A DNA stretch of 64,000 bases from Cephalotus follicularis (taxonomy: Eukaryota > Streptophyta > Magnoliopsida > Oxalidales > Cephalotaceae): the NCBI GenBank assembly GCA_001972305.1, contig BDDD01000554.1, positions 312,319 to 376,318 of the forward strand, read 5' to 3'. The notes under the pieces were generated by a model. That model did no database searches and was not told the DNA's origin. It worked only from the letters and a program-made list of their open reading frames with translations. The translations under genes were made by a program, and so were the position numbers. Below are positions 1 to 9,771 of this stretch, piece by piece (within the stretch, counting starts at the first letter, position 1; every line of letters begins with the position of its first letter).

Positions 1-1239
1 CTGTATAGTATTCATCCTGGTAGCACTAAAATGTACCGAGATATGAAGAAGACTTACTGGTGGCTCGGCATGAAGCACGAAATTGCCGAATATGTCGCGA
101 AGTGTCTGACTTGCCAGAGGGTCAAAGCTGAACACCAGAGACCTACGGGACTGTTGCAGTCACTACCAGTGGCGGAATGGAAGTGGGAACACATTATGAT
201 GGACTTTGTTTCTGGATTTCCACTGACTAGGCACCATCATAATGCCATGTGGGTTATTGTTGATAGACTCACCAAATCAGCACACTTTTTGCCTACACAC
301 GTCACTGATTCTGTGACCAAGTTGGCTCGATTATATATGATGGAGATTGTGAAACTGTACGGTGTTCCTGTGAGTATCGTGTACGATAGGGATTCGATCT
401 TCACTTCCAACTTTTGGAAGAGATTTTAGACAGCCTTCGGAACAAGAGTGAATCTCAGTACTGCTTTTCACCCGCAAATAGACGGACAGTCTGAGCGTAC
501 CATCCAAACATTGGAGGATATGCTTCGGGCTTGTGTGCTTGATTTTGCTGGAACCTAGGAAGACCATATCCCTCTGATAGAGTTTTCTTATAATAACAGC
601 TATCACGCAAGTATTGGTATGGCTCCATATGAGGCACTGTATGGGAGGAAGTGTAGGTCACCCGTCTGTTGGGACGAGGTTGGTGAACGACCATTGCTTG
701 GGTCGGATTTGGTGGAGGAGTCTTTGGAGAAAGTCAAGTTCATTAGAGAGAAGTTGCTAGCAGCGCAGAGTCGGCAGAGGAGCTATGCCGACAGTGTGAA
801 GAGAAGGCCTTTAACCTTCAATGTTGGGGATTACGTGTTTTTGAAGGTATCTCTGTGGAAAGGGGTGCAAAGATTCGGGAAGAAGGCCAAGCTAGCGCCA
901 AGCTATATTGGTCCTTTTGAGATTCTGGAGAGGGTTGGGGAGGTAGCTTATCAGCTAACCTTGACTCCTACCTTGTCGGGTATACATGATGTCTTCCATG
1001 TATCGATGCTACGAGGTTATATCCGAGACCCATCACATGTCCTTGATTATGACTCAGTTACGGTGAGGGATGATCTTTCCTGCGAGGAGTCACCCGTGAG
1101 AATCTTGGATTGGAAGACACAAGTATTAAGGAACCAGACCATTCCGTTGGTAAAGGTCCAGTGGCAATTTCATCAGCCGGATGAAGCAACTTGGGAACGT
1201 GAGGATGACATTCGAGAACGTTACCCGCATTTGTTTTAG
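1..1239 (+). pseudogene. gypsy B1 pol, 3' part: integrase with chromodomain-like tail
   Basis: This is the last 412 codons of a Ty3/gypsy pol polyprotein, cut at its left by the window edge. The integrase inserts the cDNA copy of the element into nuclear DNA. In order it shows the zinc-binding end ([14 protein letters not shown], about codons 36-49), the catalytic core (MDFVSGFP, then YDRDSIF, then QTLEDML, supplying the D, D and E), and a C-terminal [16 protein letters not shown] / VFHVSMLR block ending in [17 protein letters not shown], which resembles the chromodomain of plant chromoviruses. One frame runs the whole length but carries two TAG stops, at 427 (a Gln codon in relatives) and about 556 (a Trp codon). 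The second acidic residue sits in YDRD where relatives have SDRD. The PPT and LTR follow within 50 bases. The product is non-functional as it stands; the family call is secure. Confidence 0.93.
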
Positions 1240-1270
1240 TATTGTGTTAATTTCGAGGACGAAATTTCTT

Positions 1271-1284
1271 GAAGGAGGGGTGGA
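1271..1284 (+). promoter_or_regulatory. polypurine tract of gypsy B1
   Basis: GAAGGAGGGGTGGA lies directly before the LTR start TGTAAC. This is where plus-strand DNA synthesis of a gypsy element is primed. The same string precedes the 3' LTR of B2 at 53018-53031, which confirms it. Confidence 0.88.
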
Positions 1285-1454
1285 TGTAACACCTGGTATT
1301 TTCTTGATTGTAATATTTCGTTTTAAGATGTAATCTTATGCTTGAATTAATGAAAATGTTGGAGATTTCGGCCTCAGAGATGTTTTGAAACCCTAAATAT
1401 TGTTACGGGGAAGAAAGGTGTATGTTAAACCAAACGGCGTAGTTTTGGGACAAT

Positions 1455-1604
1455 CGCATCGATGTCCTTGGAAAGACGTCGACGCCTATGGGAACCAAGA
1501 TGCACATGAATTCATGTACATGCACGTCGATGTAGGGCGAAGACATCGATACCTTCTTATGAAAGAGGAAAAGACATCGACGTCTAAGGAAAGACGTCGA
1601 CGCC
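1455..1604. repeat. palindrome doublets, upstream cluster, LTR B1
   Basis: Six imperfect copies of GACGTCGACGTC begin at 1455, 1475, 1522, 1542, 1573 and 1593. They form three doublets, each exactly 20 bp start to start. The copies differ mainly by C/T or G/A at CpG positions, and many stay self-complementary. The cluster lies in the first 320 bp of the LTR, before the likely promoter. Confidence 0.88.
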
Positions 1605-2339
1605 TTTGAAAATAACATTAGTCACGTTATGAACTGACAGCATAACATGCAATAGGGCAACTTTTGAGGCATCATCCTGGCATCGTTCCATGCACAATGC
1701 GATGTGTTGATCATGCTGGTGTGTTGCCAGGCATGCTCCAAAACGTGTTCCTCACCTGGTGCGTTCAAGGGCTGTGTCATCTCTTCACCTGTAACCAGCA
1801 GAAGAGGAAGGAAGGAGAGTCAAAAACAGAGAGGAGAGAAGAGGACACAAGTTTATGGATGCATGTGAAACAAGAGGAAATGGGAGGATTTCTGCCAGCA
1901 TAAAACACCTCTCCCTTCCCTCCTCCTCAGTTTAGCACTGTGAGAGAAAGAACAGACAAAGAAAAGGAGAAGATAGAACCACCATTGTCAAACTTGGTTG
2001 GAGCTTGGAACTTGGAGCTGGTGGCTTGCAGCAACAGGAAGGACCTAGAGGCTGCTCTAACCAGTTTGGAACGTAAAGGGGTGGACTTTCCAGTTCCTAA
2101 CATGGAACAACAAGGTAGGGGAAACTGATGATTCTTATACATGCATTTTGAGTTTTAAGATAATGAATGCCATTGATGAATTGCATGTTAATGGGTGAAT
2201 TGAAATCTCTGGACTTCTGTGATGACTGAGTAACCATGCATGTGTGATTACATGAATATGTGAACTGGTTTGTGTAAAGGATGGATTTGATAATGGCTTG
2301 GTGTGTTAAAACTGTAGAGAAAACGTTCTCGGTTGGATA

Positions 2340-2847
2340 GACGTCGACGTCTACATGAAGACGTCGATGCCTTCGTGTGTGGATGTGAAAGACGTCGATG
2401 TTTTGTAAAAACATCGATGCCTTTTCTGGGCATTGTAGAACAGTAATGTTATGCCTTCGTGTGTGAATGCAAAAGACATCGATGTCCTTTGAAAGACATC
2501 GATGCCTTTTCTGGGTATTGCAGAACAGTAGTGTTTACTTTGATGGTAAAATGCAATTGGTGGTCGCATGTTTTATTCATGCAACGATGTTCTGGTCACG
2601 TATTATGATAACCAGTAGCATGCCTTACACATTGAGAGGGTGAGATTCGCTTATATGAAGGAGTAAGGGCCGGATTCTACCCTCTAGAAGCAAGATTCGC
2701 GAACTGATACCTTCTGGTATCATAAAGACATCGACGTCTTTGGGAAAGCATCGATGTCTTTGGTCCAAAAATGCCTGGGAATAACTGTATGAATCGTTGG
2801 TGCCTTAGGGTAAAGACGTCGACGCCTTTGGGATAAGCATCGACGCC
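2340..2847. repeat. palindrome doublets, downstream cluster, LTR B1
   Basis: Ten more copies of the GACRTCGAYGTC motif begin at 2340/2360, 2391/2410, 2475/2495, 2727/2747 and 2815/2836: five doublets with spacings of 20, 19, 20, 20 and 21 bp. In most doublets the left copy ends GTC and the right copy ends GCC, so the doublet behaves as an ordered unit of about 40 bp. It lies after the promoter-like block, in what would be the transcribed leader. Confidence 0.88.
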
Positions 2848-3280
2848 TATCCCCCTGTTTGAAGAAATTTCGCTCGAACGGGACCCGCTAGACCCTCAAA
2901 CGACTCTAGAAATGATCCTAGATGCATTCTGAGCATATGTTTGCATTATTACTGAACTGTGAATTGCATTATGGTTTATTGCTAAAAAAAAGTGTTAACC
3001 ATTTTGAAAAGCTTGTATGATTATTATAATCATTATTGTAGGAAATTAATATTTGTCAACATATGAATATATATATTTTTGAAATGACTAGGGAAAGTAT
3101 TTTCCAAAGACGGAGAAATGTTTTAAAGGATTGGTTACACAATTCAAAATGTATTGTTTTAAGTTTTATAACTTATCACAACCTGAGAACGGATTAATAT
3201 ATTTTAAACAAATATATTTGATCAAGTAATCATATTTTATTGCTTGACTTGTACTGTACGATGTTTGTGCTTATTGATTA

Positions 3281-3369
3281 TTAGCCGCTGTGCTAATAAC
3301 CTGTTGATTGTTTGGCCGTCGTGCTAAGCAACCTGTACGGAGGACTTACTCCAAACCGTTCGCAAACGG
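3281..3369 (+). other. short stem-loop repeats near the 3' end of LTR B1
   Basis: TTAGC...GCTAA inverted repeats (3281-3296, and a weaker copy near 3311-3328) are followed by CCGTT-CGCA-AACGG (3356-3369). Three copies of the TTAGC unit and the same CCGTT hairpin occur in B2's 3' LTR at about 54970-55090. These could fold in RNA; a role in transcript termination or packaging is only a guess. Confidence 0.55.
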
Positions 3370-3635
3370 GGATGGGGTAAGAGTGCATGACGTTGGGGCA
3401 GGAGGTGGCGACGGTCATGATGACTTGTTTGTCTTGTTCCTTTTGGGACATACTTACTGCTTGTGTTGATGTAGCCTTACGAGGTTACACCTGTACTGTG
3501 AACATGCATATACTTTATACATGTACATACTGTGACATATATACTGCGACATATATATACTGTACTGCATCATAATGCATTCATTCATGTTGCTCATTAT
3601 CATATACCTCGAACTGTATTTATGAGTCTTTTCAC

Positions 3636-3660
3636 TTAGCCGAGTGAGGATAAAGGCTAA
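3636..3660 (+). other. conserved TTAGCC/GGCTAA stem in LTR B1
   Basis: TTAGCC and GGCTAA pair across a short loop beginning GAGTGAGGA. The same stem is kept at 55348-55372 (B2) and 59876-59900 (B3), although B3 is otherwise much diverged. Its conservation suggests a constrained RNA or DNA element about 200-400 bp before the LTR end. Confidence 0.55.
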
Positions 3661-3863
3661 CCCCTACTGTAACAGATTGATGGAGTGGGATTTGATATGG
3701 AGCAACGCAAGGAGACTTAAGGAGAAGACTGAGTTGTTCTCTTGTTTTATGTACTGGTTTACTGAACAATGATTATGATAATTGGATTATTGTAACGTGG
3801 TTTATTTCTTTCGTACTGTATTATCATGCTCCGTTTATGGGCGATGGACAACGGGGTGTGACA

Positions 3864-5633
3864 GTTTTAATGCAGCACATGCGTTGAAGATCTGGAGGCA
3901 CTACTTGTACGGAGAAACTTGTGATGTCTTTACCGTTCATAGGAGTCGTAAGTACAACTTTACGTACAAAGGGCTGAACATGCATCCGAGAAGGTGGTCG
4001 GAGCTTTTGAAGGACTATGAACTAAGTATTCACTACCACCCAGGTAAAGCGAATGTGGTAGCTGATGCTCTTAATTGGAATAGTTCTGGGAGTGTAGCAG
4101 CTTTGCTTACTCAACCGCAGTTGATAGCAGATATGGAGAGGTTGGACTTGAATCTGTTTGTTCAGGGTTCTGAAGGTTTTGTTGCTGCGATGAATGTTGA
4201 GCCTACTCTTGTATCTCGGATTAAGACAGCTCAGAGTGATGATGGTGAGCTTTGGGCCTTAGTCTAGAATGTTACAAGGGTAAATAGTCAGAGTTTCGTG
4301 TGGATGAGCATGGTGTGATATGGTTGGGTAATTGGTTGTGTGTTCCGGTAGATACTTCTATCAGAGATGTTGTTTTGTCAGAGGCACATAGTTCCCGATT
4401 TTCTATACATCCGGGTTCCAAAAAAATGAATAGAGACTTGAAGAAGAACTTCTGGGGGAATGAAATGAAAAGGGATGTAGCGGAGTATGTTGGGAGGTGT
4501 CTGATCTGTCAGTAAGTAAAGATTGAGCACCAGCGTGCTAGTGGTTTACTGTAGCCCTTCGAAGTTCCTGTGTGGAAATGGGAGAGCATATCGATGGACT
4601 TTGTTACGGGGTTGCCAAGGACTTTTTGAAGGAACGTCGCTATGTATATAGAAGTGGATCGATTGACTAAATCAGCTCACTTCTTGGTTATCCAAGAGGA
4701 CTCCTTTCTTGATCGTTTGGCTGAGGTGTTTCAGGAGGAGATATTGAGGATCCATGGAACTCCGGTATCCATTGTTTTGGATAGAGATCCTCGTTTCAAT
4801 TCGTGGTTTTGGAAAGGGTTCCAGAAGGCTTGGGGTACGAGGCTCCGTTATAGTACATCTTTCCATCCACAAACAGATGGGCACACTGAGAGGACCATCC
4901 AGACCTTAGAAGATATGCTGAGGTCTTGTGCTTTGAAGTGGACTGGGAACTGGGACGAGTGTTTAAGCTTTGTGGAGTTTGCATACAATAATAGTTGGCA
5001 TGCTAGCATCCGTATGGCTCCGTTTGAAGCGCTTTATGGGACAAAGTGTCGAGCTTCGACATGTTGGGATGAGGTTGGAGAGCGAGTTATCGACGGACCC
5101 GAGCTAGTGCAGATCACTACGGAGAAAGTGGCAATAGCAAGGGAGAGATTGATGGCAGCACAATCTAGACAAAAGAGTTATGCAGATAGACATCGGAGGG
5201 ACTTAGAGTTCAAAGTAGGTGAACATGTGTTCTTGAAAGTTTCACCTTGGAAAGGAGTCCGACGTTTTGGGCTAAAAGGAAATTTGAGTGCACGATTTAT
5301 TGGACCTTTGAAATTCTAGAAAAGGTGGGCGCGGTTGCTTATCGGTTAGCTTTGCCTCTGCAGTTATCACACGTCCATAACGTGTTCCATGTGTCTCTGT
5401 TGAGGGGTTATCAGTATCATCCCCGACATGTGGTTCACTATCCTCTGGACAGTAGTCGGGAGGACCTATCTTGTGACGAGGAGGCAGAGGCTATTATGGA
5501 TTGACATGAGTGGGTGACACGTAACAATACCGTTCCTTTTGTGAAAGTTTTATGGAGGAACTATCCTGAGCGTGAAACTACTTGGCAGTTGGAGGAGCAC
5601 TTTCGGGAGCGATATCCTCGTTTGTTTGCTTAA
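3864..5633 (+). pseudogene. gypsy A' pol fragment: RNase H end plus integrase
   Basis: The frame resumes at the VLMQH stretch of the gypsy RNase H domain, right where B1 inserted. About 100 bp is then missing before [12 protein letters not shown], compared with element A. After it come EVAAFT-like RNase H sequence ending [12 protein letters not shown] (near 4070), the zinc-binding integrase segment (RCLICQ, 4490-4512), the core ([29 protein letters not shown]) and a chromodomain-like tail ending RYPRLFA at 5633. Stops occur at 4265, 4513 and 5317, with a frameshift after about 5300. It matches 15200-16704 closely. Its 5' part (gag to RT) should lie to the left of the window beyond B1. Confidence 0.88.
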
Positions 5634-5972
5634 GGTATATGTATGTTTGTGAATTCGGGATGAAATCCTTTTTAAGAGGGCGTGGATGTAATACCCTACT
5701 TGTTCGTATATGCATTTTACGGACTTTTAAAATGTTTGTTTTCGGGCTTTTTAATTTGCTTTGATATGCAGTCCGGTTGCCCTGTGTTTTGGGCCTATGT
5801 GTTTTGGGCTGACTGATACCAGCCTGAACTTTGGGTATGTTGTTGGTATGTTAATGCATTGTTTTGCGTTAGGCCTATTTTTATGTCTTTTTATTTCATC
5901 AAACTTTATTATTATTTCTATTTTACTATTTTAAAAATTATTAAAACAATTTCTTTAATTTTAAAATTATTT

Positions 5973-6030
5973 TCCTTTTCTTTTCTTTTTTCTTTTCTTT
6001 TCTTTTTTCTTTTCTTTCTTCCCTCCTTTT
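5973..6030 (+). repeat. TTTTC-type pyrimidine tract in LTR A
   Basis: A run of CTTTT/CTTTTTT units with almost no purines. The 3' LTR at 17120-17160 has only a shorter version, so the tract varies in length between copies. It resembles simple-sequence growth in a leader or U3 region. Confidence 0.7.
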
Positions 6031-6857
6031 CTCTCCGTTTCCTGTAACTCTCTCTTCCTGTTCAATTTCACACGGTTTCCATCTCCTAAAAATCTACTTA
6101 TTTTCCTTATCTTACCAGATTTTGATTCTCCTTTTCCTTATCTCTTCCAAAATTCTCTCCTATTTTATGTTTATGAAGGGCATTGGGTTATTGATTTGTG
6201 CCATCCGTTTCTTTTCTCTGCTCACTACCGAATTTTGCAAGTTAGGATTTGTTTTGGTCCCTGTGAAGTGGCTTCATCATACAGTCCGGTTTTTAGTGGT
6301 AATCTCAATCCTTGTCGTTCAATTGAGTTTTGTTTTCCTCTTTCTGGAAATAAGTTGTGTATTGTTTTGTTTTGCTTCTCTTGTCCTATGACAGCCATGT
6401 CTAAGTCTTGAGCATTTTGTGTTCCTTCTACAGTTTGTAGACCATTGTAGATTACTAATCTTGCTATAATGGTTTGTTCCCCTTTGTTTTTTGGTTTCAT
6501 ATGCATATAGGTTGTTAGTGTCCTTTTGATTCCCATAATTGTGTTATGTCATGGTTTATCAAATTGTCATCATGTTTTAGACATCATAGACATGTTGTAA
6601 TATGGTTTTAATGTCTGTAAACGGTAATGGACAAATTTTTTTTGACTAATCTGTATGCATATGATTAGAGGTCTCTCTTGTCTCTTGAAATTAATCACTG
6701 TTTATATACTTCTTCTTGTCAATTCTGTATTTTTACACTGTCTAAACATCATATAAAGTCTTATGTATATGTTCATAGGTCTCTGGTATCGAGTTATGCA
6801 TGTTTAGACAAGTCTACGCATTGAAATGCTACGCTTTTGTTGTTCTGTCGTCCAGAA

Positions 6858-7063
6858 CAGTCGGCTATTTTTATAGACAGTCGGCTATTGTTGGTTGTGT
6901 AGTTGGCTGCCTTATGAAATAGTCGACTAGCTTACTTTGCATAGTCGGCTGGACCTCTGTCACAGTCGACTGCCTGCAGTTCAGTTTGTATAGTCGACTG
7001 GCCCTGATGATTAGTCGACTGCCAAGCTTCCATAGTCAACTGGAGCTTTGTAACAGTCAGCTG
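6858..7063. repeat. 21-bp palindrome ladder in the shared LTR A
   Basis: Ten copies of (C/T)AGTCGACTG begin at 6858, 6878, 6900, 6920, 6942, 6963, 6991, 7012, 7033 and 7054. Steps are 20, 22, 20, 22, 21, 28, 21, 21 and 21 bp. CAGTCGACTG is a perfect palindrome; the variants AGTCGGCT, AGTTGGCT and AGTCAACT are transitions of it. The 3' LTR repeats the same ten steps at 17987-18192. Confidence 0.9.
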
Positions 7064-8515
7064 TTTTGCCCAGAAAATTCTTGTTTTCATTTGTTTTGAT
7101 TCGTTTGCTGTTCGAATCAATCGGGGTCTGTCTTAAACACTGTTATAAATCTGTTTAATGTCTCTAATAATTCTCAGACCCTTATATGAATGGTTTTGTG
7201 TCTTTTAGATTGTTGTGCTTCAAAGGGGAGTTTGAATTAACAATCTTTTCGTAAGTACTTTTGTGAACGCATAAGGTACGGATTTCTATCGCTCTTTGGC
7301 CATCTGGTTTTATCGAATGAAAATCAGTTTTGCTTTTATGATATGTTCCTTTGGTTTTATGAACTCGATTATGTTTATGAATTTGATATGCTCTAGAAAA
7401 TAATGTCGGTTTTGACATTTTACGAATTTAAATTTCCTGACTTTAATATTTTGTTATGATACATTATGATATGTTATACGTTATGATCTGCTCGTTTATG
7501 GTGGGAAATAAATGATTTGATACTCCGATTATGACATGGATGTTATGTAAATGATATCGTTTGATAAAGATTTTTGAATATGTTTTGAAAAAGCATATTT
7601 TATGTGTTTCTAAATTGATTTTGATAAATCAATGTTTTGGAAGTGATAAAATACTGAGTATTTGTACCCTCCTATGGGGCGTACCATACGCATGTCGTAG
7701 GCCTGGCACGGGGACATGACACTTCCGTAGCGGTGTGATTAGTCTACGACGTCTCTCCGTGTTATGAATAAATCCCATGATGTGGATTTATGGATCCGCT
7801 ATGTATGATAGAGGCGTATGAATCGATTCTAGTATATGGCATATGTGATAAGATATGCAATGTGTAATATGATATGATATGAGAATTGACTTGTTTAGTG
7901 TCGTACACTTCAATTCTAATGGGCATGTGGAATTAGCGCCTCCCTTGCCATATATGTTTCTTATATGTGATAGGTTATGTGGCTCAATATGATATTATGA
8001 AATTTGTGATTTTGAAATGTTTCGTATATGTGTTTCGAAAGATATGAATTTTGGTTTTATGGAAGTTCGGATATAACTTCAACGAATGTTTAAACTGTTT
8101 TAATTGCTTAAGATTTCTCTTACAAGTTTTATTGAAATCTTACTGCTTTTGAATTATTGTTACTGTTTTATATTGTTTATCCGTACTGAGGTATGCCCAG
8201 CCGTGTTTGTTTTCCATGTGGTAGGTTATCAGGAGCAACGGGGGAAAGTGTGACTGAGAGATGGCCACCAATATGTCAAGGATCATTAGGAGTGTGATCC
8301 TAATATGTTTTCTCTTAGGAGTGGTTCTGAAAAATATGGTTTATGTTTTTGAATTTGACTTTTGGAAACTGTTTAAGTTTTCCAAATATGTTAGGTTTTA
8401 AGTTTTTAGATATGTTAAGACCGCCACGTTTTTAGCTAATAAGTTATGCTATGTTATGTTAGGATCTGTATTATGACCTGTGACGACTTTCGCCGTCCGG
8501 GGGTGTTACAGATTG

Positions 8516-8527
8516 TGGTATCAGAGC
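8516..8527 (+). promoter_or_regulatory. tRNA-Met primer binding site of gypsy A
   Basis: TGGTATCAGAGC begins 6 bases after the LTR end. It matches the 3' end complement of plant initiator tRNA-Met, the usual primer of these elements. It proves that the LTR at 5687-8510 is the 5' LTR of the element to its right. Confidence 0.93.
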
Positions 8528-8682
8528 AATAGGTTTTGTTTCCTTAGAAGACCTAAATAGGTTTGACCTGTGAGATTGGGTAGACTATGGGTTAGGCTTT
8601 TTCGTGATGGTAAGTTTTATATGTCTTCTGTTTTGGTTGCTGTTTCCTTTTGATGTTTCATGTTTTGAGTGCCTTTCCGTAG
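8528..8682 (+). other. untranslated leader of gypsy A
   Basis: About 155 bases between the primer site and the gag start. I see no conserved feature in it. Confidence 0.6.
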
Positions 8683-9771
8683 ATGGTATGAACAAGAAAC
8701 GCTTCTTAGAGGACTGCACGAGCTGAGGCTCAGGAAGTCAGAAATGAGCCTTTTTTGGAAGAGTTGGCACGTCAGGCAATCGCTCAGGAGGTACGTCATG
8801 TGATGGATCAGCAGAATCAGGAACAAGGTCGTAGGGAGCCAGTTGTTGAGGAGAATGCTCTAGCTGATGTTTAGTTGGGAAAGGAAACTGGGGACAGGAC
8901 TGGCACACCTGTTTACATCTGGCTTGAGAAGTTCCAGAAACAGAGGCCACAGTCTTTTAGCTCAGCCATGACTCCTATGGAAGCTGAGCATTGGATTACG
9001 CATATGGACAAGATCTTCTATGTGCTTGGTTGTGGTACCGAGCAGAAGGTTAGGTTGGCTGCTTACAAGCTTGACGGTGATGCTCCGAAGTGGCGGAAGA
9101 CTCTGGGTTTGGCTAAGGGTGGTAACTACATTGATGCTTTGACTTGCTCAGAGTTTTCTGAAGTCTTCTATCAGTAGTATTTTCCTGTTGCTGATAAGGA
9201 GGCTTATGCCAGGGATTTCATAAACACAAGACAGAAAGATGGAGAATCAGTCACGGAGTTTCTGACCCGTTTCACTAGGCTTGCTGGATTTGCTGGGTCC
9301 GCAGCGGAGCACTGGAGCAGGCTGAGAAATTTAAGTGGAAGGTGCACTATCAGCTCCGGGGTAAGTTGATTAATACCAGGTTCGCTGATATTTCTGATGT
9401 CGCAAATGCAGCAAACAATATAGAAATGGAGAGGCTAGAATTCCATGCATCTCGATAAGAAAATGATAAGAAGAGGAATAGAGGAGATTCTGAGGGGCAA
9501 GGTTCTGGAGAGCATGGCAAGGGTAGAAATGGGAAACGATGAAGGAAGAATGTTAACCGGGGACAACGACAATCCGGTAATGATCAGAAGCAGGCAAAGG
9601 GAGATGTAGATGTTCAGATTCCCCGTTGTGATACTTGTGGTAGACAGCATCCAGTGGGAGTTTGCGATAAGGCCGTCGGGGCCTGTTTTGTATATGGTCG
9701 TAAGGGAAATTTTGTGAAAGACTGTCCTGATCCTCGAGCGAAGGATAGGAGGGGAAACAATGCTGAATCTG
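8683..9771 (+). pseudogene. gypsy A gag (capsid and nucleocapsid)
   Basis: Gag forms the particle in which the element's RNA is reverse transcribed. The ATG at 8683 opens a frame like other Tekay-type gags, but stops follow almost at once (TGA at codon 3, TAG at codon 9, TAG near 8872). The capsid region is recognisable at 8875-9177 (AEHWITHMDKIFYVLGC, then KVRLAAYKLDGDAPKW). A stop at 9175 and frame slips near 9300-9450 follow. The zinc knuckle near 9681-9722 reads CFVYGRKGNFVKDC: the second Cys is Tyr and the His is Asn, so it would not bind zinc. Several early stops are where relatives have CGA or CAG, the pattern left by cytosine deamination. Confidence 0.87.

Larger units (their letters stand above)
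1285..3863 (+). repeat. 3' LTR of gypsy B1 (family B)
   Basis: A 2.58 kb LTR starting TGTAACACCTGG after the polypurine tract and ending GGGGTGTGACA. Beyond it, RNase H coding sequence of element A' begins, so B1 inserted there; GTTTT (3864-3868) would be the right target duplication and its partner is off the left edge. The LTR matches B2's 3' LTR along its length: a promoter-like CATAAAACACCTCTCCC block near 1895, an ending TTAGCCGAGTGAGG...GGCTAACCCC, and two clusters of palindrome doublets. It is about 150 bp shorter than the B2 LTR. No gene is present in it. Confidence 0.92.
5687..8510 (+). repeat. LTR of family A shared by A' (as 3' LTR) and A (as 5' LTR)
   Basis: A 2.82 kb LTR starting TGTAATACCC and ending GGGGGTGTTACA. 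On its left is the polypurine tract and integrase of A' (TTAAGAGGGCGTGGA). On its right is a tRNA-Met primer site and the gag of A, so it serves two internal regions. Inside are a pyrimidine-rich TTTTC tract (about 5973-6025), a palindrome ladder (6858-7063) and AT-rich DNA. No real gene is visible in it. Confidence 0.92.

Noticed and set aside
6858..7063. CRISPR-like repeats separated by about 11 bases in the A ladder.
   Set aside because: The motifs are only 10 bp and palindromic, the gaps are too short for spacers, and the array is part of an LTR.
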